DNA from: an uncultured bacterium
GTDB lineage: Bacteria > Bacillota > Clostridia > Oscillospirales > Ruminococcaceae
Direction: 5' to 3'
Assembly (NCBI GenBank): GCA_905214265.1
Contig: CAJMLQ010000032.1
Location: 1 to 25,682, forward strand
DNA length: 25,682 bases
The notes below the pieces were generated by a model. That model searched no databases. It saw nothing but the letters and a program-made list of their open reading frames with translations, and was not told the origin of the DNA. Numbering within the stretch: the stretch's first letter is position 1; the number at the start of each line of letters is the position of its first letter. Below are positions 7,970 to 15,821 of the stretch, piece by piece. The position numbers and the translations under genes were made by a program.

Positions 7970-8875
7970 ATGAATTCCCAAAAAAGCCCGGGCCGTTCCC
8001 CATGGGCGGTCTTTGCGCTTTCTTTTTCCATTAGCCTGGCTATTCTGCTGATCATTGTGATGGTGGTCCTGACTGCGACGGTAAGTCCACGCCGGAATCA
8101 GGCGGCGGACTCCGGCTCTCAGCAGGTCGCCGAAGCTTTTCAGTATGAACCCGGCGTCAAGGAGGCTATGACCGTACTTTTTATCAGCTGCCGCCAGCGC
8201 AGCGAGACGCCCTTTGCCTATACCTTGGTTCGGTTCGACCCGGCCGGAGACCGGTTGATTCTCATCCCCATTCCTCCGGAGACCGTGGTGACCGTCGGCG
8301 CCAAAACTGGCTCCTTTACCAAACATTACGATTACGCTGGCAGCGCCAACGCCCGCCTAGCCGCCGGGAGCCTATTTCTCTGCGATGTGGACCGCTACGT
8401 CCGAATTGCCAAGTCCGGAGCCGTTAATTTCATTGACGCTCTGGGTGGACTGGAGCACCGGTTTGATACGGGTTACGAAACGGATGCCGTTTCCGTTCCC
8501 TCTGGAAACCATCTGCTGAGCGGGGAGCTTCTCTACGAGATCGCTGCCTCCCCTCCTGAAGAAGCCCAGCCCGAAAGCTGGCGGGCCGGGCTTCTTCAGG
8601 AGCTCTGCGACCAGCGCTTCCGGGAGCCGCTAATTGACCGGCTGGACTATCTCTGGGAAGTGTTCTGGAACAACACGGACACTGACATCTCCCAGTTCGA
8701 CTGCACCGCCCGTCGGAGGGCTATGGAGTACTTTCTCAAGTCTGAAACGCGGACTGTGGAAGTCCATCCCCTGGCCGGGACCTGGGATAAAGCCCGCACC
8801 GTCTTCACGCCGGACGAAACCGCCGTAAACGAGCTGCGTCTGCTCCTCGGCGCGGCCGAAGACGGAGAAAAATGA
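7970..8875 (+). CDS. Divergent LytR-CpsA-Psr (LCP)-like membrane protein
   Basis: A 301-residue protein with one N-terminal membrane helix (about residues 12-36) and a soluble outer part, so probably anchored with the bulk outside the cytoplasm. The region from about 65 to 190 resembles an LCP domain: MTVLFISC (family LLLGxD), YTLVRFDPAGDRLILIPIPPETVV (family MLVxxxPxxxxxxxxSIPRDT) and GAVNFIDALGGLEHRF (family VVDALGGVxV). LCP enzymes attach teichoic acid or other glycopolymers to peptidoglycan. Here SIPRDT reads PIPPETV, so the key Arg is lost and Asp is Glu, and the RSDT acidic motif is not visible. It may be a non-catalytic relative. GGAGGTG lies 6 bases before the ATG. The assignment rests on motif resemblance only. 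Confidence 0.6.
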   Translation: MNSQKSPGRSPWAVFALSFSISLAILLIIVMVVLTATVSPRRNQAADSGSQQVAEAFQYEPGVKEAMTVLFISCRQRSETPFAYTLVRFDPAGDRLILIPIPPETVVTVGAKTGSFTKHYDYAGSANARLAAGSLFLCDVDRYVRIAKSGAVNFIDALGGLEHRFDTGYETDAVSVPSGNHLLSGELLYEIAASPPEEAQPESWRAGLLQELCDQRFREPLIDRLDYLWEVFWNNTDTDISQFDCTARRRAMEYFLKSETRTVEVHPLAGTWDKARTVFTPDETAVNELRLLLGAAEDGEK

Positions 8876-8885
8876 TCCAAACAGC

Positions 8886-8914
8886 AGAAAAGGAGGGGAG
8901 TCCCCTCCTTTTCT
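8886..8914. terminator. Perfect inverted repeat between convergent genes, likely bidirectional terminator
   Basis: AGAAAAGGAGGGGA (8886-8899) and TCCCCTCCTTTTCT (8901-8914) are exact inverse complements with one base between. The position, 10 bases after the LCP-like stop and 31 bases beyond the radical SAM stop on the other strand, suits termination in both directions. Confidence 0.72.
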
Positions 8915-8945
8915 ATAAAATGGCAGAGCAGCATCACCAGAACAT

Positions 8946-9899
8946 TTACGCATCGATGTCCCTCTTCCAGAACTTCCCTTGCCAGGAATCCCGTCGTGCC
9001 AGCTCCTTGTCGATCTCGTTGAGCACCACCAGTTTTTTGCGGCTCCACAGCGGGGCAATCAGTTCGTCGGGCAGCCCATCGCCGGTGACTCGCTGGATGA
9101 CTGTCTCCGGCGGCATCAGCTCCAGTTGGTCGCAGACCGTTCTTACATAGTCCGTCCGGTCCATCATCCGGAAGTCCTCCGGCTTTGCAGCAAACTCCTC
9201 CGCCATGGGCGTCCCTTTTAAAATGTGAAGCAGATGGATTTTGAGGCAGTGAGGCCGCAGCGCCGCTGTTTTCCGCGCCGTCTCCAGCATCTGCCTCGCA
9301 TCCTCGCCGGGCAGGCCGTTGATGATGTGAATGCAGACCGGGATCCCCCGCGCGGAGAGTTTCCGGTATCCCTCCAGGAATGCCGCCCAGTCATGTCCCC
9401 GGTTGATCCGCCGGGCCGTTTGGTCGCTGGCGCTTTGCAGTCCCAGCTCCACGATGAGATAGCTCCGGCGGCTGATCTCCGCCAGATAATCGCAGACCTC
9501 CTCCGGCAGTGCGTCTGCCCGGGTGGCCACCGCCAGCCCCACGACGTTCTCCTGCCGCAGCAGGATCTCGTATTTAGTTTTCAGTTCCGCCAGAGGGGCG
9601 TAGGTGTTGGTGTTGGCCTGAAGATAGGGGATATACCGGGCCGCGTCCGGCCACTTTTTGTGGAGCATCGCCTTTCCCGCTTCGAACTGAGCCAGCAGGC
9701 TTTCCGGCGTCTGCCGCCGGAAGGCGTAGGAGCAGTAGGTGCAGCCGCCGGTCCCGCAGGTTCCGTCGATATTGGGACAGGAAAAGCCTCCGTCCAGAGA
9801 GACCTTGAACACCTTCCCGCCGAATTTCTCCCGGAGATGGTAGTCCCAGGTATGATACCGCTTGTTGGAGCGGGAGTAGGAAAATGGATTGTTTACCAT
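8946..9899 (-). CDS. TIGR01212-type radical SAM protein (YhcC/YtqA family)
   Basis: A 317-residue radical SAM protein of the family containing E. coli YhcC and B. subtilis YtqA. After HTWDYHLREKFGGKVFKVSLDGG comes the cluster-binding segment with Cys41, Cys53 and Cys56 (GGCTYC) and an extra Cys48. Also present are YLQANTNTYAP, VATRADALP, VELGLQS and HIINGLPGE, typical of the elongator-like radical SAM fold. Family members have been linked to tRNA or cofactor modification, but no reaction is readable here. The start lies 12 bases after the upstream deacetylase stop with only a weak ribosome site, so translation is probably coupled. It is the last gene of the nanE operon. Confidence 0.88.
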   Translation of the reverse strand: MVNNPFSYSRSNKRYHTWDYHLREKFGGKVFKVSLDGGFSCPNIDGTCGTGGCTYCSYAFRRQTPESLLAQFEAGKAMLHKKWPDAARYIPYLQANTNTYAPLAELKTKYEILLRQENVVGLAVATRADALPEEVCDYLAEISRRSYLIVELGLQSASDQTARRINRGHDWAAFLEGYRKLSARGIPVCIHIINGLPGEDARQMLETARKTAALRPHCLKIHLLHILKGTPMAEEFAAKPEDFRMMDRTDYVRTVCDQLELMPPETVIQRVTGDGLPDELIAPLWSRKKLVVLNEIDKELARRDSWQGKFWKRDIDA

Positions 9900-9911
9900 G
9901 GCGTTTCCATT

Positions 9912-10688
9912 TCAGACTGGGCGGACCGGCAAAGGTGTGGCCTCGTCGTAACGGATCGGTCGGATGTCGTACTTTCTGCACAGCTCCAAAGACTCTGGAC
10001 TGGAGACAAAGCGGTATTCCTCTCCGCGGCATTTCCGGACCGTTTGGGCGGGGTTGCCCGGATGGCCGTAGTGGAGCATTTCCTCTGTGGGGCAGGCGGG
10101 ATGGAAAATATGGATATATTGGCCGTCCTCCAGACCGGCGAAGGAGCGTTCCATCCGGAGGGTCAAAGGCGCGTCGCCGTCCTCCAGGGGAAGCCAGTTA
10201 TAGAACCAGCGGTGGTCGATGAGCCCCTTGGCGGCGATCCATTGGGAGAAGGCTTCGGGGAGCCCCTCTACACCTTTTTCCGAGAACATGTGGGAATCCA
10301 CATAGGAAACCGAGAACCCAAGCCGGGTCAGCTTGTCCAGCTGGGCGTCATACTCCCGCAGGACCTCCTCGATTCGGACGGCGCCTTTGGGAAAAAACTG
10401 GCGACTGGCGTAAAATTCCCCATCCTGGTCCAGCAGGGAGGAGATTTCCTCCTTGGGCAGGACGGGCGTCCATTTGATTTCATCCCATTCGGAGTTCAGC
10501 ACAGCGTGCATCCCCAAGCACAGCCCTGGTACCATTTGAAGAGCAGTAGCGTCTTCTTCGATAAAGGGCCCTACCGCCATCAAAGAGACGTTGCGGATAA
10601 AGCCATTTTTTCCTGCTTCCAGGATAGCAGCATTGGCAGCCCGGCTGGAACCGAAGTCGTCGGCACGGGTAATGATGGTTTTTGGCAT
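9912..10688 (-). CDS. YdjC/ChbG-family carbohydrate deacetylase
   Basis: A 258-residue cytoplasmic TIM-barrel metal-dependent deacetylase. The family signature TRADDFG places Asp10 and Asp11 near the N-terminus, with His61 (LGMHAVLN) and His133 (YVDSHM) as the expected metal ligands. Known members remove an acetyl group from N,N'-diacetylchitobiose or related acetylated sugars. The frame can be extended upstream to a TTG at 10706, but the ATG at 10688 is preferred because AAGGAAGG lies just before it. It follows the ABC exporter gene by 28 bases. With NanE and a ROK kinase upstream it suggests amino-sugar metabolism; the true substrate is unknown. Confidence 0.85.
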   Translation of the reverse strand: MPKTIITRADDFGSSRAANAAILEAGKNGFIRNVSLMAVGPFIEEDATALQMVPGLCLGMHAVLNSEWDEIKWTPVLPKEEISSLLDQDGEFYASRQFFPKGAVRIEEVLREYDAQLDKLTRLGFSVSYVDSHMFSEKGVEGLPEAFSQWIAAKGLIDHRWFYNWLPLEDGDAPLTLRMERSFAGLEDGQYIHIFHPACPTEEMLHYGHPGNPAQTVRKCRGEEYRFVSSPESLELCRKYDIRPIRYDEATPLPVRPV

Positions 10689-10716
10689 TGGAATCCTTCC
10701 TTTCAATCAACCGCTG

Positions 10717-12456
10717 TCAGTCGCGGAATTGATATTGATAGAGGTTGGCGTAAATCCCATTCTGCTTCAGAAGCTCCTGATGGGTCCCTCGTTCCTTTAT
10801 CCCCTCGTCGGTGAGAACAATGATCTCATCGGCATTTTTGATGGTGGAGAGCCGGTGGGCGACGACGATGCAGGTCCGCCCCCGGGAAAGATCCTCCAGC
10901 GCCTGTTGGATCAGCATTTCTGTGGCGTTGTCCAGCGCCGATGTCGCCTCGTCCAGAATGAGGATCGCCGGATTTTTCAGGAAGATTCGGGCGATGGAGA
11001 TCCGCTGTTTCTGTCCGCCGGAGAGCTTGACCCCACGTTCGCCTACATAGGTGTCATATCCTTCGTCCAGAGTCATAATGTAGTCGTGGATGTTTGCCTT
11101 CTTCGCCGCCTCGATGATCTGCTCTTCCGTTGCGTCCAGATTTCCGTAGGCGATATTCTCCCGGATGGTCCCGGTGAAGAGAAAGACCTCCTGGGCAACC
11201 ATGCCGATGTTCTGCCGCAGGGAAAGCCGGGTCAGCCCGGTGATGTCCTGGTCGTCGATGCGGATCGTGCCGGAAGAAACCTCGTAAAACCGGGGAATCA
11301 GATGGCAGAGAGTGGTCTTTCCTGCACCGGACGGTCCCACCAGCGCCACGGTTTTGCCCGGGTCGATGTGGAGGGACAGGTCGCGGATGACCATGTGGGA
11401 GACATCCTCCCCGTCCTCCCGGCTCTCATACTGAAAGCTGACGTTGTCAAAGTCAATGGTCCCCCGGACGTTTCGGAGCTCCTTAGCGTCGGGGGTCTCC
11501 GGCTCCTCCTCCACGGCCATGATCTCCTCGAACCGCCGGAAGCCGGTCATGCCGTTCTGGAACTGCTCGAAGAAGGAAATGAGCCGGTTGACCGGGTTTA
11601 AGAACATGTTGATGTAGAGCAGGAATGCGGCGAATCCGCCTGCGTCGATTTTCCCGAAGTAGAAAAAGAGTCCTCCAGCTACCAGAACAATCAGGTAAAG
11701 AAAATCCGTAAAAAATCCGGTGGTGGAGAAAAATTTGGCCATGACCCGGTAGGAATCGCCCCGGGCCTTTTGATACCGGTCGTTATACCGGGCGAATTTC
11801 TTCTCCTCATGGGTCCCGCAGGTGTAAGCCCGGGAGACCCGGATACCGGCGATGGAATTTTCCAACCCCGCGTTGATCTCAGCCATTTCTTCCCGGGTGC
11901 GGGTGAAGGCTTCGCTCATCTCCCGGCGGATGATGACGGAAAACCAGACCATGAACGGAAGGAATACGAAGATAATCAGCGTCAGCGGGATATTGATGGT
12001 GCAGAGCATGATAAACGACCCAATGAGCATGATAACGGACAGAAACAGGTCCTCTGGCCCGTGGTGGGCCAGCTCGGAGATGTCCATCAGGTCGTTGATG
12101 ATCCGGGACATGATAGAGCCGGTCTTGTGCTCGTCAAAAAAGGAAAAGGGCAGCCGCTGGAGACGCTGGAAAATGTCACGCCGCATGTCTGCCTGGATGC
12201 GGACGCCGACAATGTGGCCGTAGTACTGGATAAACCAGTTTAGCCCGGCCTTCAGCAGGTAGATGGCCAGCAACACCCCGCCCCAGATGAGCAGCAGCCG
12301 GAGATTCCGGTTGGGCACATAGTCGTTGATCATACTTTTTGCAATCATGGGGTAAAAGAGTCCCGTGACCGCCACGATAAAAGCGCAGACCATGTCCGCG
12401 AAGAAGAGTTTCCAGTGGGGTTTGTAGTATTGGATGAATTTGCGGATGGTTGCCAT
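10717..12456 (-). CDS. ABC exporter half-transporter (MdlB/MsbA type)
   Basis: A 579-residue half-transporter with an N-terminal six-helix export domain (about residues 1-330) and a C-terminal ATPase. Visible motifs are Walker A GPSGAGKTT, the Q-loop region NIGMVAQEVFLFTGTIREN, signature LSGGQKQR, Walker B ILILDEATSALD and H-loop VVAHRLSTI, all intact. The size fits a homodimer, and no second half-transporter is adjacent. The frame runs upstream into a poor-quality N-terminus. The ATG at 12456 is chosen because GGAGGA lies 7 bases before it and MATIRKFIQYYKPHWK is a typical start. It is 71 bases after the ROK kinase gene. The substrate is unknown: drug, lipid or sugar-linked molecules are all possible. 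Confidence 0.92.
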   Translation of the reverse strand: MATIRKFIQYYKPHWKLFFADMVCAFIVAVTGLFYPMIAKSMINDYVPNRNLRLLLIWGGVLLAIYLLKAGLNWFIQYYGHIVGVRIQADMRRDIFQRLQRLPFSFFDEHKTGSIMSRIINDLMDISELAHHGPEDLFLSVIMLIGSFIMLCTINIPLTLIIFVFLPFMVWFSVIIRREMSEAFTRTREEMAEINAGLENSIAGIRVSRAYTCGTHEEKKFARYNDRYQKARGDSYRVMAKFFSTTGFFTDFLYLIVLVAGGLFFYFGKIDAGGFAAFLLYINMFLNPVNRLISFFEQFQNGMTGFRRFEEIMAVEEEPETPDAKELRNVRGTIDFDNVSFQYESREDGEDVSHMVIRDLSLHIDPGKTVALVGPSGAGKTTLCHLIPRFYEVSSGTIRIDDQDITGLTRLSLRQNIGMVAQEVFLFTGTIRENIAYGNLDATEEQIIEAAKKANIHDYIMTLDEGYDTYVGERGVKLSGGQKQRISIARIFLKNPAILILDEATSALDNATEMLIQQALEDLSRGRTCIVVAHRLSTIKNADEIIVLTDEGIKERGTHQELLKQNGIYANLYQYQFRD

Positions 12457-12527
12457 TTTGATTCCTCCGTTGCGAAACCCCCGGCTTCCGCGGATCGCGG
12501 CGGCACGGGGGCGGTTGAAAGGGGCTT

Positions 12528-13424
12528 TCAGCGCCGGACGTCCAGTTCCATGGCCCATTTGGCTGCACCCAGAACTCCGGCCTTGTTGCCGAGCTTCGCC
12601 CGGGTCAGGGTGAGATCCTTCAGGAAGCTCCCCATAGCCACGGACGCCAGGGCGGCGCGCAGGCCCTCCTGGATGTAGGGTTCGTTCATGATGCCGCCAC
12701 CCAGGACGATGCAGGACGGGTTGAAGGTGTGGATCAGGGAGGCCAGCCCGCAGGCGATCTCCTCGATCCAGGCATCCACTACAGCCTTGACGGCCGCGTT
12801 GCCGGCGTTCAACTCCGCGAAGATCACCCGGCCGTTTTCACAGGCGGGGCAGACCTTCCGCGCCTCCCGGACCAGGGCGGTAGTAGAAGCGTACTGCTCA
12901 TAACAACCCTTTCCGCCGCAGCCACAGGGAAGCCCATCCTTGTGGGTGATGAGATGCCCCACCTCGCCGGCGACGCCTCCGGCTCCCCGGAGGACTTTTC
13001 CACCCAGGATGATGCCGCCGCCGATGCCGGTGCCGAAAGTCAGGCAAAGAAAATCCGGGAAACCCTTGGCCGCACCGAAGGCCCCTTCGCCGATGGCGGC
13101 GGCGTTGACGTCGTTTTCCACCGCCGTGGGGACGGAAAAACGCTCTTCCAGCAGCTTTTTCACCTTCATCCCGGTGTATTGGGGAATATTTTCGTTGGCA
13201 TAGATGATTTCTCCCCGGAAGGCGTCGACCTGGCCCGCGGTGGAGATGCCGATGCGGTCGAAGCCCTGGTAGGCGGCCAGCAGGCCGCAGAGCCGCTCCA
13301 GCAGAGCGGGGCCGCCCTGCTTGGCGTCGGAGGGGTGCTCGGCGAAGGAGAGAAGCTCACCGGAGTCCGTAACCTCGCCGATTTTGATGGCAGTGCCACC
13401 AATGTCAGCCGCGAGAATTTTCAT
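12528..13424 (-). CDS. ROK-family sugar kinase (possible N-acetylmannosamine kinase)
   Basis: A 298-residue cytoplasmic sugar kinase. ADIGGTAIKIG at the N-terminus is the ATP phosphate-binding motif, ENDVNAA carries the catalytic Asp105, and FGTGIGGGIILGG follows. GEVGHL (His157) with CGCGGKGCYEQYAS (Cys167, Cys169, Cys174) is the ROK zinc site. ROK members phosphorylate glucose, N-acetylglucosamine or N-acetylmannosamine. Because nanE ends only 10 bases upstream, N-acetylmannosamine is the most attractive substrate, but glucose cannot be excluded from sequence. The ATG at 13424 follows an AAGGGGG site, and the longer frame upstream overlaps nanE and is not used. Confidence 0.87.
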   Translation of the reverse strand: MKILAADIGGTAIKIGEVTDSGELLSFAEHPSDAKQGGPALLERLCGLLAAYQGFDRIGISTAGQVDAFRGEIIYANENIPQYTGMKVKKLLEERFSVPTAVENDVNAAAIGEGAFGAAKGFPDFLCLTFGTGIGGGIILGGKVLRGAGGVAGEVGHLITHKDGLPCGCGGKGCYEQYASTTALVREARKVCPACENGRVIFAELNAGNAAVKAVVDAWIEEIACGLASLIHTFNPSCIVLGGGIMNEPYIQEGLRAALASVAMGSFLKDLTLTRAKLGNKAGVLGAAKWAMELDVRR

Positions 13425-13434
13425 AGCGGCCCCC

Positions 13435-14130
13435 TTACTTTTCGATGGCGGCGACGAACCGCTTGGTGATATCCCGGGGACGGGTGATGGCGGTGCCGAC
13501 AACCGCCGCGGTAGCGCCGGTGGCTAGCGCCTGCTTAAGCTGTTCGGGGGTCCAGATGCCGCCCTCGGCGATCAGAGGGATGGTCAGGTCTTTGGCAAGG
13601 CGCTCCATCATCTCAAAATCCGGCAAGCTCCGGCCTTTGGTGTAGGGTGTATAGCCGCTGAGGGTGGTGCCCACGCAGTCGAAGCCCAGACGCTGGGCCT
13701 CCATGCCTTCCTCATAGGTGGAGCAGTCGGCCATGAAGAGGGCATCGGGGTATTTCTCGCGGATGATGGGGAAGTACTCGGAGATGGTCATGCCGTTGGC
13801 CCGAACCCTTCCGGTGGCATCCATGGCGATGATGTCGCAGCCGCTTTCCACCAGGGCGTCTACCTCCACCTCGGTGGGGGTGATATAAACGTCGGCGCCT
13901 ATGCCTTCGTAGACTTTTTTGATCAAGCCAATGACCGGCAGGGAGACGGTTTCCTTGATGGCTTTGATGTCCTCCACAGAGTTGGAGCGGATGCCCTTTG
14001 CACCACCTTCGAAAGCCGCAAAGGCCATACGGGACATAATGTAGGAACTGTGGAGCGGCTCGTCCGGCAGAGCCTGGCAGGAGACGATGAGATGACCTTT
14101 GAGCAGGTCAAAAATTTCGGTGTGTTTCAT
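13435..14130 (-). CDS. nanE: NanE, N-acetylmannosamine-6-phosphate 2-epimerase
   Basis: Converts N-acetylmannosamine-6-phosphate to N-acetylglucosamine-6-phosphate in sialic acid and ManNAc breakdown. The 231-residue TIM barrel has the family N-terminus LLKGHLIVSCQALPDEPLH, then GAKGIRSNSVEDIKAIK, IGLIKK (the first Lys of KK fits the catalytic Lys), IAMDATGR, GTTLSGYT and IAEGGIWTPEQ (the Glu fits the catalytic acid). The ATG at 14130 is chosen because AAAGGA lies 9 bases before it; the ATG at 14136 is only 3 bases from that site. It is the first gene of the operon, behind the promoter at 14165-14193. No nanA lyase is present in this window. Confidence 0.94.
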   Translation of the reverse strand: MKHTEIFDLLKGHLIVSCQALPDEPLHSSYIMSRMAFAAFEGGAKGIRSNSVEDIKAIKETVSLPVIGLIKKVYEGIGADVYITPTEVEVDALVESGCDIIAMDATGRVRANGMTISEYFPIIREKYPDALFMADCSTYEEGMEAQRLGFDCVGTTLSGYTPYTKGRSLPDFEMMERLAKDLTIPLIAEGGIWTPEQLKQALATGATAAVVGTAITRPRDITKRFVAAIEK

Positions 14131-14164
14131 ATACATTCATCCTTTCCCGATTGGTTTCCTTTTT

Positions 14165-14193
14165 ATTGTGGCACACCCCGGCGCGGCTGTCAA
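14165..14193 (-). promoter_or_regulatory. Sigma-A promoter of the nanE operon
   Basis: On the minus strand, a perfect TTGACA (14188-14193), a 17-base spacer and CACAAT (14165-14170). The predicted start is near 14158, about 30 bases before the nanE start. Confidence 0.8.
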
Positions 14194-14238
14194 GAAATCC
14201 TGGGCAAAACAGCGAATTCAGCCAAGCGCATGGGCGTT

Positions 14239-15141
14239 TCAGACGCCCTCGCAGCTAAAGGCGGGGATAAAGCTCTCGTCGGCGGTGCCGCCCTCCTGAA
14301 TGAAGCCATTTTCCACCCCCAGATCGACGGCAAAGTTAATGACCTCGTCGTATTCTTCCATGGAAATCGTCCGGTTCAGTTCCGGCCAGTCCGCCACGTT
14401 CTCCAAAGGAGTGAACTGGTTCATGAGGCTTAGATAGATCCGATCTCCATAGGTCTCGTAGAGGTAGCGGACGATGGCCTTGGAGTCCTCCAGCAGGCCG
14501 GGAAGGAGCAGGTGCCGGACGATAACTCCCTTCTGCATCATGCCGTGGACGTCAAAAGCTGGCTCTCCGGCTTGGCGGACCATTTCCGCCAGAGCTTCCT
14601 TGGCGCGCTCCGGGTAGTCTGGGGCGGCGGAGTACTTTCCGGCGGCCTCCGGGGACAGGTACTTGAAATCCGGCAGGTAGACGTCCACCAGACCCTCCAG
14701 CATCCGGAGAGTTTCCGGCTTTTCATAGCCGCCGCAGTTACAGACCACCGGGATGGACAGGCCGCTTTTGCGGGCGGCGCGGAGGGCTTCGGCGATCTGG
14801 GGGACGTAGTGGGTGGGCGTGACCAGATTGATGTTGTGGGCCTTTTTGCCCTGGAGCTCTAAAAAGATTTCGGCCAGTCGGGCGATGGTAATCTCCTTTC
14901 CGGCGCCGCCCCGGCTGATAGCCCGGTTCTGGCAGTAGACGCATTTCAACGGGCAGTAGGAGAAAAAGACCGCTCCCGACCCCTCCGATCCGGAGATACA
15001 GGGCTCCTCCCAGTAGTGGAGAGCGGCCCGGGCGACCTTGACGGCCTCGCCAACGGCTCCGCAGGCGCCGGATTCTCCGGCCAGGCGATTCGCCCCGCAT
15101 TCCCGGGGGCAGAGGGTACAGCGGCTCAGCACTTCCAGCAT
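14239..15141 (-). CDS. PflA-like radical SAM protein (COG1313/PflX type)
   Basis: A 300-residue radical SAM protein. The SAM-cluster motif CxxxCxxC is SYCPLKCVYCQN (Cys63, Cys67, Cys70). An N-terminal Cys-rich segment (Cys8, Cys11, Cys15, Cys27; CTLCPRECGANR...GACGA) is typical of the COG1313 group of pyruvate formate-lyase-activase-like proteins. VNLVTPTHYVPQI, VYLPDFKYL and LMNQFTP are further family blocks. The substrate is unknown; relatives are often annotated as activating enzymes without proof. AAAGGA (15151-15156) precedes the ATG by 9 bases. It lies directly downstream of a broken zinc-ribbon gene and probably shares its promoter at 15654-15681. Confidence 0.86.
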   Translation of the reverse strand: MLEVLSRCTLCPRECGANRLAGESGACGAVGEAVKVARAALHYWEEPCISGSEGSGAVFFSYCPLKCVYCQNRAISRGGAGKEITIARLAEIFLELQGKKAHNINLVTPTHYVPQIAEALRAARKSGLSIPVVCNCGGYEKPETLRMLEGLVDVYLPDFKYLSPEAAGKYSAAPDYPERAKEALAEMVRQAGEPAFDVHGMMQKGVIVRHLLLPGLLEDSKAIVRYLYETYGDRIYLSLMNQFTPLENVADWPELNRTISMEEYDEVINFAVDLGVENGFIQEGGTADESFIPAFSCEGV

Positions 15142-15157
15142 AACGATGACTCCTTTC

Positions 15158-15606
15158 TCAGAAACCGGCCCGAAACGTACCGTAAGAAATCTTCAGGTAC
15201 TGGCCTTCCTCCACCCGCAAAGGGATTTCCTCATCGGATCAGCCGCTGTCCAGAATTTCATAATTCGCGTCGTAGCCCCCATCAGGTGCCAAGCGGTAAT
15301 CTCCGGCTGGAAGATCACGATCCACCCGGTAGGATCCTTCGCTGTACCAGCTGTCACTCTGGCGGCTTCCGGCGGGCTGGGCGGCTGGTCGCCGGTTGTA
15401 CCAGCACTGTTGGAAAACTGCTGAAACGAGTTCCCCACATCTTCTTCGGTGGGCGGCGGATTCCAGGACTCTCCCCCGCTCGGAGGAGGCGGGTTCCAAA
15501 AAGCTTCAGCAGGAGCAGTGGGCATGTCGCTGTTCTGAGGTCTGGGCGCACCGCAGTCTTCACAAAAATTGTCGGTCACTTCGGAACCGCAGAAGGGGCA
15601 TTTCAT
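15158..15606 (-). pseudogene. Zinc-ribbon protein gene broken by a frameshift and an in-frame TGA
   Basis: The frame from the ATG at 15606 gives a zinc ribbon (CPFCGS...CEDCGAP, four Cys) and a Pro-rich linker with two WNPPP motifs, then runs into unrelated sequence. A different frame over about 15239-15360 encodes SYRVDRDLPAGDYRLAP and YDANYEILDSG, a known type of small beta domain in Firmicutes zinc-ribbon proteins. After a TGA at 15239-15241 the same frame continues DEEIPLRVEEGQYLKI to a stop at 15158, which fits the end of that domain. So one -1 frameshift (somewhere in about 15360-15499) and one stop separate the pieces. It ends 16 bases before the radical SAM start. It has a good promoter and AAGGAG site, so decay looks recent, or a sequencing error affects the shift. 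Confidence 0.72.
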
Positions 15607-15653
15607 CGGGTCATCTCCTTGCAGAAACTTGTACTTTTGGTCGTTCTTTTTCT

Positions 15654-15681
15654 ATTGTAGCACACTTTTGTCGATTTGCAA
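15654..15681 (-). promoter_or_regulatory. Promoter of the zinc-ribbon/radical SAM operon
   Basis: On the minus strand, TTGCAA (15676-15681), a 16-base spacer and TACAAT (15654-15659) with an upstream TGC making an extended -10. It is back to back with the plus-strand promoter at 15691-15719; the two -35 boxes are 9 bases apart. Confidence 0.72.
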
Positions 15682-15690
15682 GTTTGGGGC

Positions 15691-15719
15691 TTGTGAAAAC
15701 TGGAAATATATGGTATTAT
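15691..15719 (+). promoter_or_regulatory. Sigma-A promoter of the small acidic protein gene
   Basis: TTGTGA (15691-15696), a 17-base spacer and TATTAT (15714-15719). The predicted start near 15726 gives a leader of about 95 bases that contains the GTCCTG-AAAG-CAGGAC stem-loop (15792-15807). Confidence 0.72.
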
Positions 15720-15821
15720 CATAGTAATTTGGAAGACAAATGCAGAAAAGTTGGAAGCTGGTATCCCGCGCGGAAAGAAACACCTGCAGAAGTCCTGAAA
15801 GCAGGACAGGAGGTTGGAACC

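Noticed and set aside
6259..8055. A 598-codon frame antisense to the M3 peptidase gene
   Set aside because: The sense gene has HEAGH and a promoter; the antisense translation has no recognisable domain and spans the terminator.
9225..10814. A 529-codon plus-strand frame over the radical SAM and deacetylase genes
   Set aside because: It overlaps two well-supported minus-strand genes and shows no motif or ribosome site.
15239..15241. The in-frame TGA as a selenocysteine codon
   Set aside because: The gene also needs a frameshift to be read, no Cys-containing redox motif surrounds the codon, and no selenocysteine insertion hairpin was evident by eye.
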